Both the position numbers and the translations under genes were made by a program. A stretch of 64,000 bases of DNA, from positions 38,266 to 102,265 of the forward strand of contig CAMVAM010000005.1 in assembly GCA_947165465.1 (NCBI GenBank). The letters run 5' to 3'. Below are positions 1-10,848 of this stretch, piece by piece. Below the pieces are notes generated by a model. It was not told where the DNA came from, made no database searches, and saw only the letters and a list, made by a program, of their open reading frames with translations. The stretch's first letter is position 1. Each line of letters starts with the position of its first letter. Origin of the DNA: an uncultured Candidatus Saccharibacteria bacterium (lineage in GTDB: Bacteria; Patescibacteriota; Saccharimonadia; Saccharimonadales; Saccharimonadaceae).

Positions 1-76
1 GGAATTGGCAGACGCGCTAGCTTCAGGTGCTAGTGGCCGCAAGGCTGTGCAGGTTCAACCCCTGTCGGGGGCACCA
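1..76 (+). tRNA. tRNA-Leu(CAG), 5' truncated by window edge
   Basis: GGAATTGGCAGACGCGC D-arm, anticodon loop around ttCAGgt, GGTTCAACCCC T-arm, 3' gggggcaCCA. Confidence 0.85.
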
Positions 77-103
77 CTAAAAGACTCTTTAAGAGTCTAT
101 TTT

Positions 104-1876
104 TTAGAGACCATTTTCAAACGAATTTTGGAGTAATTTCTTTAAAGCTTCTTTCGTAATCTGCTTTCCGTTTTTTATCTCCGCATGAATATGACGATGG
201 AATTTAATCGCACTACGGGTCTGGCTAGAATATAAATCAGGATTCGCACCTATTTTATCTAATGAAGTCGTTTCCTCATTATCATACATATAGGATCCAA
301 AACCATTTCCGTATGGCATCCACGAGTTAAAGCCAGCAGCACCGGCAATCATAATATAATCTTTAAGCTCGCTCGTTTTACTTAAATCTTCGGTATAAAA
401 AACCGTGAGTTCCATTTCTTCATTCCGTTCTGCATTCACTTTTTTAATATAGTTATAAATAGCATCCAAATTATTTTCTATCAAAGCTTCTTCCGAAGAG
501 CTTTCCAGTAGCAAAATAAGCTGCGGATTGATTTCGGAATGCTTATAATCCTGATAAATATATATTTTACCCTTAAAGAATTCATTTACAGTCTCGTCAT
601 CATCTGTACCAAAGTAAGTCGCATAAGCTATTCTTTCATAATACCGTTCTTCCTTATCTGAATTTGATATTGAATAAATACCTTTTGTATAATCATTACA
701 TTTGAAAATGCCATCATTATCCGACCCCTTAAACACTGTCGTATAATCTTCGCCACAGAGTGCCGTAACTCTCGCATCTAGCCTTTCTGCATCAGTCATT
801 TCGTCCTCACCTTTTTGATTCTTTAGTTCTTCCACTTCTTCGTCACTTAAACCATAAACAGCAGCTTCAATCTCGATTACGTCGTCATCCGATAATGAAA
901 TTGATTTAATATTAAACATCGATGATTCCTCACCATATGTAGTTTTAGTCTTTTCCCACGCAGCTTTTTTCGTTTTCTTATCAAGTTTTATCTTTTTCTC
1001 ATAAATATTAATCGCGTATGGAATATCAAAAGCAGTGGCACTATCAAGTTTTCCCATATCAATCCCTACCCCAAAATATAAACCAGTTAGCATAAAGTAA
1101 TCACCGCCATCTTCAAAATAATAATCATAAAGACTACTATTGTTCCACATATCAGTAGCCATCATAATTTTCAAAACAAGCTCAACAAAATCCGCCGAAA
1201 GATCATTAAAAATCATTTCATCGCTATGGTTATATCCTTCGACTTTTTCATGGTAGTCAAGATGTTTCCTATTGAAAGAAATTCCTCTATAACACGAAAT
1301 CGTAGAACTCGTTTTATCAAGCTCTCCACAGGCAACCTTTGAATTATCGACCGATACAATTGTATAATAATCCGTAGTTTCATCAATTTGGAAATACTCC
1401 GCATTCCTGGCATTCAGCCCCATTACGCTGTCTTTGGCAATTTCTGGAACTTCGGACACGTCATCATATGAATAGAGTATTTTTTGCGTAAATTCATTGG
1501 ATTTTAATTCAAGTTGCTTAGGTAGTAACCCTTCTATAGTGCAATTATCACTGTTTTTACTTCGCATTTTCAGGACTATTGCCATTGCATCTTCTTTTGC
1601 AACATCCTCTTCTATTTTCAGAATATCCTCTTTTGTCCTATGTTTACATACACTATAGTCTAACCCTGAAACCGAACCAGAACCCGAACCACCATGTGGG
1701 GCACCGGAACCAGTTGGTAATTTCACCATCACATTTGCAACGGCTAGCACTACAATTAAAATAATCTCAATTGCCAAAATAATTACATACTTATTAGGGC
1801 TTTTCGGCTTTGGTGCCGGCCTAGATAAATCTACCCATTCTCCACTAGTTATGTAATTATTTTGCATATTATCCAT
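104..1876 (-). CDS. Membrane-anchored extracellular protein of unknown function (N-terminal TM helix)
   Basis: ORF 104..1897; N-terminal hydrophobic segment KYVIILAIEIILIVVLAVANVMV then a long polar domain; start may be 1876 or 1897; overlaps or abuts the end of the upstream large surface protein. Confidence 0.7.
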   Translation of the reverse strand: MDNMQNNYITSGEWVDLSRPAPKPKSPNKYVIILAIEIILIVVLAVANVMVKLPTGSGAPHGGSGSGSVSGLDYSVCKHRTKEDILKIEEDVAKEDAMAIVLKMRSKNSDNCTIEGLLPKQLELKSNEFTQKILYSYDDVSEVPEIAKDSVMGLNARNAEYFQIDETTDYYTIVSVDNSKVACGELDKTSSTISCYRGISFNRKHLDYHEKVEGYNHSDEMIFNDLSADFVELVLKIMMATDMWNNSSLYDYYFEDGGDYFMLTGLYFGVGIDMGKLDSATAFDIPYAINIYEKKIKLDKKTKKAAWEKTKTTYGEESSMFNIKSISLSDDDVIEIEAAVYGLSDEEVEELKNQKGEDEMTDAERLDARVTALCGEDYTTVFKGSDNDGIFKCNDYTKGIYSISNSDKEERYYERIAYATYFGTDDDETVNEFFKGKIYIYQDYKHSEINPQLILLLESSSEEALIENNLDAIYNYIKKVNAERNEEMELTVFYTEDLSKTSELKDYIMIAGAAGFNSWMPYGNGFGSYMYDNEETTSLDKIGANPDLYSSQTRSAIKFHRHIHAEIKNGKQITKEALKKLLQNSFENGL

Positions 1877-1878
1877 TC

Positions 1879-4800
1879 CTACCGCCTTAACACGCACCTT
1901 ACGCTCGCACCGGAGCTTCTATCGACACTAAATGTGCTAACACTGCTAGAACCAAACGAGAAGATATAGCCATCAGTGTCATTTCCGACGCTATACCACA
2001 AAGCACCTTCGGAGCCAATCATGTTAGAATCCAGTTCTCCATTCGAAATCGAGCTAACATGCATCATGCTGAGCGGCGCTGCAGTTAAACCATTATCCGC
2101 ATTTAGCGCTCCACTATTATACAAAGTATTAATTCCCATCAGTTCATCATTCGAAATAGTTCCACCGTTATTATCGTATTCTAGTCTCGGCAGTCTCCAC
2201 CCAGCCGGACAAATCGAATTTAATACTGGCTCAAAATCGCTATTACTTGAACCATATCCAGAATCCGCATCCATCGCTGTCGCGGCAGCAAAACTGTAAT
2301 AATTACCATAGCCACCATACCCACCATTTGAACCAATATCGAATGAATAAACTCCATCCGTCGAGCTTCCCCATCCGTTAATCGTCATACCATTTAGCTG
2401 ATTTGCATCAATCGTGGCATTCGCCGCCGTGAACGTCGAAGAAGCACCAGTCTCATAACCAAGGTCGGTATTGTCATGTGTGTAATAATTCGATGTCGTC
2501 ACAATGTCATGATCCAAATTCTGGGTCATCCAAACATTTCCGTCTGATAGCTTCGCAATCGAATAACCTTTTTCGTCACGGCTATCTTTTAGTTCATAAA
2601 CTTCATTTAACCCCATTGAATCAATCACATTTTGTTTTTCTTCATTTGTAAGGTCGATAAAGTCCTGCATGTATTCGAGTCCACCAATCGTAGTTTCCTC
2701 CACCACTTCACCAAGTACACAGCGGACCGACAAACCAATCGCCTTTATTGCAGCATTTTCCGTCGTAAAGCTACCGCTCGACGTAAACCCAAGATTAAAG
2801 GCCGAGCCACTATTATTTACTGAAGCGGACCAGTACGCACCCGCCTCACCTCTAAGTGTTGCCGCATTATTATCAAAGTTACCAGCGTAAGTAAAGTTGT
2901 TCGGGAATGAACGGAATTTGTTGCCACTATTAATATCACTTGAAGTTGCGTCCATCCTCGATGCTAAATAGTAGAACGAACCAGAGGTATTATGCGTTGA
3001 TCCGGTCGGCAGATGCCACCCAGACGGACAAATCGAAGTGTAGCTCACCATGTGACTATTACCGGTCTCATAATTAGTCGTATCTGCAATTGCTGCTGCC
3101 CAAGTGTAATAGCTACCATACGAGTACAAGTTCCCGTTTGTCACATAGTTAGCGCCAAGCGGACTCGTTACGTTACTGCCATTATGGCGTGGAATTCTAT
3201 ACCAAGTATTCGTACTACCAATGTCCCAGCTAGCATACTTACTATTACCGGAAGTTGCCGACGAGCTAAAGCCGGAGCTTTCACTCGAAGCCAGTCCAGA
3301 GAACACTCCACCAAAGCCTTGCGCCTTCGAACTGTCATTCGAACCGTTAAGCCCAAGTCTCAAGTTTTCAATCATCCAACAGTTCCCGTCTGCCAGTCTT
3401 GCCACTGCATATACATTTCCATCACGTGTGTCTGTAAGTGCCGTAATGCTTGTACTACCTGCCGTGATTTGACCGGACACCGTATCATAGCTCGCCACTG
3501 TCAAATTATTACAACCACCCCAATTCTGAATCGTATCAACCGGCTCTAGCCAAACTGCATAAAGTTCCAAACCATCCGTCGAAACATCATTTGGTGCCGT
3601 AATCGTCTGGTTCGGGCCATAATAAGCACCGGAGCCATCCACTTCCGTATTCCAACCGGCAAACCCATAACCGTTTCGCTTAAAGTTCGATGCCAGAAGC
3701 GTAATATCCGCACCATCAGACGCACTTTGATATCCGATATTGCTCGTTGTATCCGAACCATAGTTCCCGGCGTTCATCGTGCCGGTCACATCGTCAAAGG
3801 TCGAACCATAGCAAATATATCCCGCCGGACAATCAATCTCCACCCTTTCAGCCCGCCAAATCGCGTACAAGTTTACGGTCGATTCTTCAGACATACTAAT
3901 TACAAACACACCATTCTCGTCATACGAAGTACCGGTGCCATCATCCTTCGTATTCCATTCCACAAAGCTATAATGCTCTTTTTCATACGGGTTACTTAGT
4001 TTCACTGCATCACCACTCTTTGCTACAATCGAATCCTTCGATCCACTCGTCGCACCATTACCATTAAAGTTTACTGTCACCGTTTTGCCAGCTCTAGCCA
4101 CACAGCGCACTGAAACACCATACGATTTCGTTACTGTTTGCGGTGAATAGTATCCACCTAAGCCAATCGAATTCACATATGTACTATTGCTATTTGCAAT
4201 CGTATTAGTTGCATATATATTTTGGTAGCCAGTATATACTTGATAACCATTTACGGAACCAGTTAAATTAAGGTAAGTCGGCAGGATGCGTGCATTATAA
4301 AACCCGTCTGCCGCGTAGCTAATCGCGCTTGTCGCATTATATTCTTCAACAATACCCTGCTCTACTAACAAATTATTAAATTCACTATAGATATTCTCTG
4401 TTGCCGCTTCCGGTAGTCTCCATCCAGCCGGACAAACCGAATCCGGCATCTTTGCGTATTGATTACTAGAGGCATCCGAAATATGCTCAGCCACCGTCGC
4501 ACCAAAATTGTAATAATTCCCTATATGATAATGATTGCAAGTTGATGCATTATTGCAAGTAGCTGACAAATCATCATAGTCCTGCCCTGATTCTGGATAA
4601 TAATAATTATTCCCAGCATCATACGATCTCGCTACCGACCCGTCCGAACTCCAATCGCCAATCGTACTCGTAGTACTATTAGTTGGACTCCAAGTGCTAC
4701 TTAAATTATTAGTCGTATAACCAAGGTCGGTGTTGTTATGTGTGTATACTTTGTTTGAATTTAAATCAAAGTCAAGATTTTGCGTCATCCAAACTTTACT

Positions 4801-5904
4801 ATCATTCATCTTCGCGATGAAATAGGTTTTACCATCACGGAAATCTACCAAACTATATTGCGTACCCACCGTCATTGAATTAATCACCGTCTCATTGATA
4901 TCCTGCATACATACCGCATCGGTACTCACGACATTTCTACCAATCGTTTTCGCCGCTTTATTACAGGAATAATTCGAATGCCACATTGCATAAAGATTAA
5001 TCACACTGGTATCTTTCGTATAATCAACGCTGTAATTCGTGCCGGCCTCAAACTGTCTACTTTTACAACCATCGCCACCTGGCTCAGCATTTGGCATAAT
5101 CGTACACCAACCGGTAAATGTATAGTTTTCGCGTGTCGGAATTGTATCCGGAAGTGGAATCATTTCTGCCGAAATCGCTTCACCGGAGAATGAAGATGGT
5201 AAATTATTCACAATATCGTCCGCCGTACCGGAAAGGAAGTTCACCACATATGGCGCTGGATTTGCCACATATTCTAGAACAAAAGTTTCGTTTAGATATT
5301 CGCCGGCCGGAAGTGATGCATCTACTCTAAGGCCAAAGCCAATCGTGTATTGGCGAGTTGACATGTTGGAAGTCGAAGTCTGATCGAGTATGACCGACTC
5401 AGTCGACGGTGCTCTGAAATCCGTATTATCGGCTGAATTGTATTTATTTGGCTTATATCCCCAGCGATTATTAAGAGCTGTACTGCTAGAAGCGCCAAAG
5501 TCTGCCGCCGAAACCGCACTTGAAAGTGCTAAAATACTCCCTCCCGTGCCATTTCGCATCGCTGAATCCGTCGTCCTTGCCATCAATGTATAACCGGTGT
5601 AATTATCAGTAGTGATACCAAAACTAATATCGTTCCCTGATTCACTTGAAACAAAATTCCCACTAGGACTACTTGGCGTCACCTCAAGCGACACCGCATC
5701 TCTAATTGAATAAAAATTCAGATTACTTGCCGTAGAAGAGCTAGCCGCAATTGTCACATTGGTCGAATCCGTAATCGGGCTAACTGTCAAAATGCCAATG
5801 ATGAGTAAAATCGAAAATGCAAAAACTGGAGCAATACGAAGATATCTCTGTTTCTTGATAAACGAGAGTTCCAAACTTCTAGTTTTCCATCTGTTTTTTA
5901 GCAT
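1879..5904 (-). CDS. Large secreted surface protein with three FISUMP-type domains and InlB/Listeria-Bacteroides-type repeats
   Basis: 1341 aa; N-terminal signal/TM; three 'D(S/T)RD..Y.(I/V)A(K/R)L..G..WM..NL ... CP(A/S)GW(R/H)LP ... SVRCV' modules; 'YTFTGWCT', 'YSFVEWNTKDDGTGTSYDENG', 'YGFAGWNTEVDGSGAYYGPNQTITAP' repeats. Confidence 0.8.
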   Translation of the reverse strand: MLKNRWKTRSLELSFIKKQRYLRIAPVFAFSILLIIGILTVSPITDSTNVTIAASSSTASNLNFYSIRDAVSLEVTPSSPSGNFVSSESGNDISFGITTDNYTGYTLMARTTDSAMRNGTGGSILALSSAVSAADFGASSSTALNNRWGYKPNKYNSADNTDFRAPSTESVILDQTSTSNMSTRQYTIGFGLRVDASLPAGEYLNETFVLEYVANPAPYVVNFLSGTADDIVNNLPSSFSGEAISAEMIPLPDTIPTRENYTFTGWCTIMPNAEPGGDGCKSRQFEAGTNYSVDYTKDTSVINLYAMWHSNYSCNKAAKTIGRNVVSTDAVCMQDINETVINSMTVGTQYSLVDFRDGKTYFIAKMNDSKVWMTQNLDFDLNSNKVYTHNNTDLGYTTNNLSSTWSPTNSTTSTIGDWSSDGSVARSYDAGNNYYYPESGQDYDDLSATCNNASTCNHYHIGNYYNFGATVAEHISDASSNQYAKMPDSVCPAGWRLPEAATENIYSEFNNLLVEQGIVEEYNATSAISYAADGFYNARILPTYLNLTGSVNGYQVYTGYQNIYATNTIANSNSTYVNSIGLGGYYSPQTVTKSYGVSVRCVARAGKTVTVNFNGNGATSGSKDSIVAKSGDAVKLSNPYEKEHYSFVEWNTKDDGTGTSYDENGVFVISMSEESTVNLYAIWRAERVEIDCPAGYICYGSTFDDVTGTMNAGNYGSDTTSNIGYQSASDGADITLLASNFKRNGYGFAGWNTEVDGSGAYYGPNQTITAPNDVSTDGLELYAVWLEPVDTIQNWGGCNNLTVASYDTVSGQITAGSTSITALTDTRDGNVYAVARLADGNCWMIENLRLGLNGSNDSSKAQGFGGVFSGLASSESSGFSSSATSGNSKYASWDIGSTNTWYRIPRHNGSNVTSPLGANYVTNGNLYSYGSYYTWAAAIADTTNYETGNSHMVSYTSICPSGWHLPTGSTHNTSGSFYYLASRMDATSSDINSGNKFRSFPNNFTYAGNFDNNAATLRGEAGAYWSASVNNSGSAFNLGFTSSGSFTTENAAIKAIGLSVRCVLGEVVEETTIGGLEYMQDFIDLTNEEKQNVIDSMGLNEVYELKDSRDEKGYSIAKLSDGNVWMTQNLDHDIVTTSNYYTHDNTDLGYETGASSTFTAANATIDANQLNGMTINGWGSSTDGVYSFDIGSNGGYGGYGNYYSFAAATAMDADSGYGSSNSDFEPVLNSICPAGWRLPRLEYDNNGGTISNDELMGINTLYNSGALNADNGLTAAPLSMMHVSSISNGELDSNMIGSEGALWYSVGNDTDGYIFSFGSSSVSTFSVDRSSGASVRCVLRR

Positions 5905-6007
5905 TTTGTGTTTGTTTTATTTTGTTATTGCAAAATAGCTACTCTAAAAAACTATCCTGCTCAAAGATTTAGCCTAGAACGGCCACACTACTTTTATTGT
6001 ATTATAT

Positions 6008-8377
6008 TTATGCTAATTTGTCAAAGACTTTTTCTCTGTCTTTTTTAATTAAAGCCAACCTTGCCATGATTTCGTTTTCACCAATCAGAATCGCCCTAGC
6101 AAGCGCCGGGTCATCCTTCTTTGGTTCAAAGAATTTACGATATTCCTCAAACTCTTTTTCAGTGCGGATCGAAGTTGCAGTGTATCTTGGATAATCATCG
6201 AGCGATTTATCACCGGAAATCTTCTTCACATAATCCCAGTTTTCCGTCATCCATTTAAATACTTCTTTCTTCACTCTCGGATTGCGATATAGATATAAGA
6301 ACAAATGGAAATGATCTTGTGGTTTTACCACTTCCGGCTCTTTAAGATATTTCATCATTGCCTTTAAGCTTCCCTCGTCACGCGAAAGCGTTGTCGCAAA
6401 TAATAAATCAAACTTTATTTCCGGGTTCGCTGTCGTTTTATATTTCTCAATAAAATCTTCATACTTTTCCGGATTAAGCCAAATCACCGAATCAAGAATG
6501 TCGTTTCTGATTTCTGCATCCAACTCTTCGTAATTCTCGTCATACATCTCGGCGAGCTTTTTAATATTCTCTTCATCGTCCGCATAATAATCAAGCGCAA
6601 GTAAAATCGAACGAAGCCTTAACGTATTCTCATCATCGTTCTTCCCAGTCGTTAAACCAACTTCATTTAATTTATCTTTCACAAGCTCCAAGATAAACGC
6701 TTTGTATTTCTTTTCTTCTTCCGAATCAAAGTCAAAGAAAATCTTGAGATTGCTTACAATCGAAAGGATAATCGTCCAAACGGCCGCCGAATTCTCGTGC
6801 TTAAATTTCATCACTAATGGAATCAGCGACGCCGAAGATGCGAGCGTAGTTTTCGAAATCAAATCGCGGTCAATTAGAAGTCTCAGCTTTTCTTCTAAAC
6901 CAAGACTATCAAACTTTTCTAGTCTTTCATTAAATTCATCTTCCGAAAGATTCAGCACATAGTGCCCAGACATATCTTCTGTAACTACCGGAATCGGCCA
7001 ATCAGATTTTTTAAGCTCCCCATTTAGTAGGAATCTCTTTTGCGTGTAGCCGTCTTTAGTTTTTGTCAGCACCGGGTAGCCTGGTTTATCGATAAATGCG
7101 TGCATCATTTCGCCTACATCAAATTTCGCGTGTGGATTTAATGCTGTCCACAAATCATCACCAACCGTATTGCCATATTTATACTTTTTGAAATATTCCT
7201 GGATTCCGGCGCAGAAGTGTTCCCAACCCATTGCCCGAATTACCATAAGCATCAGCCTTGCGCCTTTAGCATAAACAATCGATGGATCAAATAATGTCGC
7301 AATTTCTTCTGGGTTGTTTACATCTTGGTGTACGGATTGTACCCCATCATAAGCATCGCGCCTGAGTGCAGCTAGTGCATCATTCGTAAAGAAAACTTCA
7401 AAAATCTTATATTCCGGATGAATCGCATCTACTGCATAGTATTCCATCACGGATGCAAATGATTCATTTAGCCACAAATCGTCCCACCATTCCATCGTCA
7501 CTAAATCGCCAAACCATTGGTGCGAAAGCTCATGTGCGACCGTAAGAGCCACGCCTTTTTTCGTTCCGATCGTCGCACTTTTATCTACGATTAATGCCGA
7601 CTCGCGATAAGTCACTAGTCCCCAATTTTCCATGGCACCCGCTTCAAAATCCGGAAGCGCCACCTGATCCAGCTTCTTTAGTGGATATGGCACCAAGAAG
7701 TTATCATCATAGAACTCCAAGCTCTTTGCTGCAATTTCATTTGCGAAATCCACCGAATCAATGTTTTGATTTAATGCTACATAAGTTGTGATTTCTACAC
7801 CATGTTCATTTTTTATCGTCTTGCCGTGAAAATGTCCAATCACCCATGCGAGTAAATAAGTACTCATTCTTGGCGTTGGTTCAAATGTAAACTTACTACC
7901 ATCTTTCTTTTCTACCGGCGTATTTGCTAGTACCAAATCATCGGCGCCGTCAGGAAGCATGATGCTAAGTTCAAACACTGCCTTAGCACCTGGTTCATCA
8001 ATACATGGGAACGCTTCCCTTGCATAATGACTCTCAAACTGCGTCGCCACAATCGTTTCAGTCTTGCCCTTATATTGATAAGTCGAAAGATATGCGCCCT
8101 GCATATTCTCATTCAACTTTCCGGAATAATTAATCAAAACTTCATGCTTACCTTTTCCGGCCGTCACCACTAACTCATCATTATCTGTTGTAAACTTTAC
8201 AACATTTCCGTCAACTTTTACATCAATTACATTTAGTCTAACAGCATGAAATCTAATCTGGTCAGTCTTTGCCTCACCAAAAACTTTGACCTCACCACCA
8301 ATCGTCTTTTTAGTCTTATCAATCTTTAAATTGAGAATGTATTTTTCTGGTTCAAAATATTCTAAAAGTCTGTCCAT
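6008..8377 (-). CDS. pepN: M1 family aminopeptidase (PepN-like)
   Basis: GAMENWG and HELSHQWFGDLVTMEWWDDLWLNE (HExxH-18-E) motifs. Confidence 0.93.
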   Translation of the reverse strand: MDRLLEYFEPEKYILNLKIDKTKKTIGGEVKVFGEAKTDQIRFHAVRLNVIDVKVDGNVVKFTTDNDELVVTAGKGKHEVLINYSGKLNENMQGAYLSTYQYKGKTETIVATQFESHYAREAFPCIDEPGAKAVFELSIMLPDGADDLVLANTPVEKKDGSKFTFEPTPRMSTYLLAWVIGHFHGKTIKNEHGVEITTYVALNQNIDSVDFANEIAAKSLEFYDDNFLVPYPLKKLDQVALPDFEAGAMENWGLVTYRESALIVDKSATIGTKKGVALTVAHELSHQWFGDLVTMEWWDDLWLNESFASVMEYYAVDAIHPEYKIFEVFFTNDALAALRRDAYDGVQSVHQDVNNPEEIATLFDPSIVYAKGARLMLMVIRAMGWEHFCAGIQEYFKKYKYGNTVGDDLWTALNPHAKFDVGEMMHAFIDKPGYPVLTKTKDGYTQKRFLLNGELKKSDWPIPVVTEDMSGHYVLNLSEDEFNERLEKFDSLGLEEKLRLLIDRDLISKTTLASSASLIPLVMKFKHENSAAVWTIILSIVSNLKIFFDFDSEEEKKYKAFILELVKDKLNEVGLTTGKNDDENTLRLRSILLALDYYADDEENIKKLAEMYDENYEELDAEIRNDILDSVIWLNPEKYEDFIEKYKTTANPEIKFDLLFATTLSRDEGSLKAMMKYLKEPEVVKPQDHFHLFLYLYRNPRVKKEVFKWMTENWDYVKKISGDKSLDDYPRYTATSIRTEKEFEEYRKFFEPKKDDPALARAILIGENEIMARLALIKKDREKVFDKLA

Positions 8378-8398
8378 TTTACCTCCACACTGTTAAGT

Positions 8399-10321
8399 TT
8401 ATTTGTGTAATTTTACTGCTTCCGGAAGCTTCGCGTCTTTTAGAATCGGAGCAAGTTCAGCTTCTTCCAAAGTCTCATGTGCAAGTAGTTCTTCAGCTAG
8501 TTTATCAAGCACCTTTTTATTAGCTTTTAGCACCGCTTCTGCACGCACCGCCGCTTCATCCGAAAGTTTCTTTACTTCCGCGTCAATGAGTTCTGCAGTC
8601 TTTTCGGAATATGGCTTCTCGGTCGTAATTGTATAATAACCGGTTGCTTCAGACGGGAAAACCAAGTTGCGTGTTGCATCGCCCATACCTTCTTCAATAA
8701 TCATCGACTTTGAGAGCTCGGCTACATTCTTAAGATCCGATGATGCACCGGTCGTAATCGCATCAGCACCAAAAATGAGTTTTTCCGCTACGCGCCCACC
8801 CATTGCACGAGCAAGAATATCCTTAAGTTCATAAATGTTCTTGTAGCTTCTGTCTTCTGGCGGGAGGAACCAAGTTACGCCACCGGTTGAACCACGTGGA
8901 ATAATCGTGACTTTGTGCACCGGGTCAGAATCCGGAAGAACATGACCAACCACCGCATGTCCGGCTTCATGATAAGCCGTGATTTTGCGTTCCTTATCAT
9001 TCATCACTTTACTCTTGCGCTCCGGGCCAATTGCCACGCGTTCAAACGCTTCCGTTAAATCATGATTATTAATTGCCTTGTGGCCTTCACGAGCTGCCGT
9101 AATCGCTGCTTCGTTTGCAATATTTGCAAGGTCTGCGCCAGACGAACCGGCAGTTTTCTTTGCCAAGGACTCAAGGTCTACATCGGCTTCAATTGGTTTA
9201 CCTTTAAAATGGACTTTGAGAATTTCAAGACGGTCTTTTCTTTCCGGCAAAGTCACGTTTACATGGCGGTCGAAACGACCTGGGCGAAGCAGCGCCTTGT
9301 CAAGCATATCCACACGGTTGGTTGCCGCAATTACAATCACACCGGAATCATTATCAAAACCATCCATCTCAACGAGAATCTGATTAAGGGTTTGCTCGTC
9401 TTCACGACCAGCACCACCTCTCGCATCACGTTTATGTGCTACTGCATCAATTTCATCGATAAAGATAATTGATGGCGCATTTTTCTTAGCTTTACCAAAC
9501 AAATCACGAACACGGCTTGCGCCGACGCCCACAAACATTTCAGCAAATTCCGAACCGGAAATCGAGAAGAATGGCACACTTGCTTCTCCCGCTACGGCTC
9601 TTGCCATCAAAGTTTTACCAGTACCCGGATCACCGGCCAAAAGTACACCACGTGGAATCTTAGCACCAAGCTTCTCATATTTCTTTGGATTCTTTAAGAA
9701 ATCAACAATCTCAGTTAAATCTTGTTTTGCAGCTTCATTCCCAGCTACATCTTTAAATGTAACTTTCTTTTTGTCTGGACCATAGAGCTGTGCTCTAGCT
9801 TTCCCAAAGCTCATTGATTGGCTATTGGCGGCTGATGCTTGACGCATCATGTAGGAGAGGAACATCACAATGATAAGAATTGGTACCACAGTCATTGCAA
9901 TATCGAGAATAATACCCATCACATTGACGTCTTCTTTATATTCAATCACTGGGTAGGTCTCATTGCATTTCTTCAGTTCTTCACCCTCGAGCTTATCGCA
10001 ATAATTAATCAATCCTTGATCATAAAGCGTACCGGAACTATCCTTCCTAGACGTTTCAGTTGGAACATCTTTATCCTTCAAAGTAATATCAAGCGTATTA
10101 CCAGTCACAGTAATTCTCGAAATGTTACCATCCGGATCATTTGCTCTTTTAATTACATCCGAAATTGGGACCTCGGTCTTTTGAACCTGCCCACTTTTTT
10201 GATTAGTTATAAGAAACATCGCAAGACAAATGATTAAGATTGTAAACACAACGCTTCTTATGGTATTAGACCGATTAGGAATCGGACGACCCATGTTTTT
10301 CTTTGGGGTATTTTCCGCCAC
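8399..10321 (-). CDS. ftsH: ATP-dependent zinc metalloprotease FtsH (GTG start)
   Basis: AAA Walker [22 protein letters not shown] zinc motif. Confidence 0.97.
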   Translation of the reverse strand: MAENTPKKNMGRPIPNRSNTIRSVVFTILIICLAMFLITNQKSGQVQKTEVPISDVIKRANDPDGNISRITVTGNTLDITLKDKDVPTETSRKDSSGTLYDQGLINYCDKLEGEELKKCNETYPVIEYKEDVNVMGIILDIAMTVVPILIIVMFLSYMMRQASAANSQSMSFGKARAQLYGPDKKKVTFKDVAGNEAAKQDLTEIVDFLKNPKKYEKLGAKIPRGVLLAGDPGTGKTLMARAVAGEASVPFFSISGSEFAEMFVGVGASRVRDLFGKAKKNAPSIIFIDEIDAVAHKRDARGGAGREDEQTLNQILVEMDGFDNDSGVIVIAATNRVDMLDKALLRPGRFDRHVNVTLPERKDRLEILKVHFKGKPIEADVDLESLAKKTAGSSGADLANIANEAAITAAREGHKAINNHDLTEAFERVAIGPERKSKVMNDKERKITAYHEAGHAVVGHVLPDSDPVHKVTIIPRGSTGGVTWFLPPEDRSYKNIYELKDILARAMGGRVAEKLIFGADAITTGASSDLKNVAELSKSMIIEEGMGDATRNLVFPSEATGYYTITTEKPYSEKTAELIDAEVKKLSDEAAVRAEAVLKANKKVLDKLAEELLAHETLEEAELAPILKDAKLPEAVKLHK

Positions 10322-10400
10322 TATTTTATCTCCTTACTTCTTTAATTTTATCATATTCTTCCCCTTTTTTCATTAAAATATGGTATAATAAAACTACCGT

Positions 10401-10476
10401 CTGGGTGTAGCACAGTTGGTAGCGCGCGACTTTTGGGAAGTCGAGGTCGCAGGTTCAAGTCCTGTCACCCAGACCA
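10401..10476 (+). tRNA. tRNA-Pro(TGG)
   Basis: Acceptor CTGGGTG/CACCCAG, anticodon loop TTTGGGA, encoded CCA; TATAAT at 10384-10389. Confidence 0.93.
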
Positions 10477-10477
10477 C

Positions 10478-10544
10478 AAGGATACGAGTAAAAAGACAGC
10501 TTGCTGTCTTTTTTGAGTATCCGCAGTGGTCTTTTGCTTTTGCG
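10478..10544 (+). terminator. Nested palindromic terminator after tRNA-Pro(TGG)
   Basis: GGATAC...AAAAAGACAGC-TT-GCTGTCTTTTTT...GTATCC. Confidence 0.8.
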
Positions 10545-10599
10545 AAGCAAAAGCAAGACCACAACAATTGAATGTCCGTAATGGTCTTTTCCTTTTGCT

Positions 10600-10672
10600 T
10601 TAGCAAAAGGAAGACTATAAGTTGCCTTAGCAAAAGGAAGACCATAAGTTGCTTTAGCAAAAGGAAGACCAC
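10600..10672 (+). repeat. 27-bp tandem repeat, about 2.7 copies
   Basis: ttagcaaaaggaagac(t/c)ataagttgc(c/t) repeated at 10600, 10627 and 10654. Confidence 0.85.
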
Positions 10673-10704
10673 TCACCGATTTTATGGTATAATATATTCA
10701 CCGT

Positions 10705-10780
10705 CAGGGTGTGGCGCAGTTGGTAGCGCGCAGCGTTCGGGACGCTGAGGCCGTCGGTTCAAGTCCGATCACCCTGACCA
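10705..10780 (+). tRNA. tRNA-Pro(CGG)
   Basis: Acceptor CAGGGTG/CACCCTG, anticodon loop TTCGGGA, encoded CCA. Confidence 0.93.
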
Positions 10781-10846
10781 TTTTTGTGCACACATTGAAC
10801 CGGGCTTCGCCAACGGTTCAAGTCCGATCACCCTGACCATTTTTGT
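10755..10846 (+). repeat. Exact 33-bp direct repeat of the tRNA-Pro(CGG) 3' tail
   Basis: cggttcaagtccgatcaccctgaccatttttgt at 10755-10787 and 10814-10846. Confidence 0.92.
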
Positions 10847-10848
10847 TC

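Noticed and set aside
3013-3549. 178-aa plus-strand ORF
   Set aside because: Antisense shadow of the FISUMP surface protein.
10394-10676. 73- and 92-aa minus ORFs (LPFAKATY repeats)
   Set aside because: Created by a 27-bp tandem repeat and run antisense through the tRNA-Pro gene.
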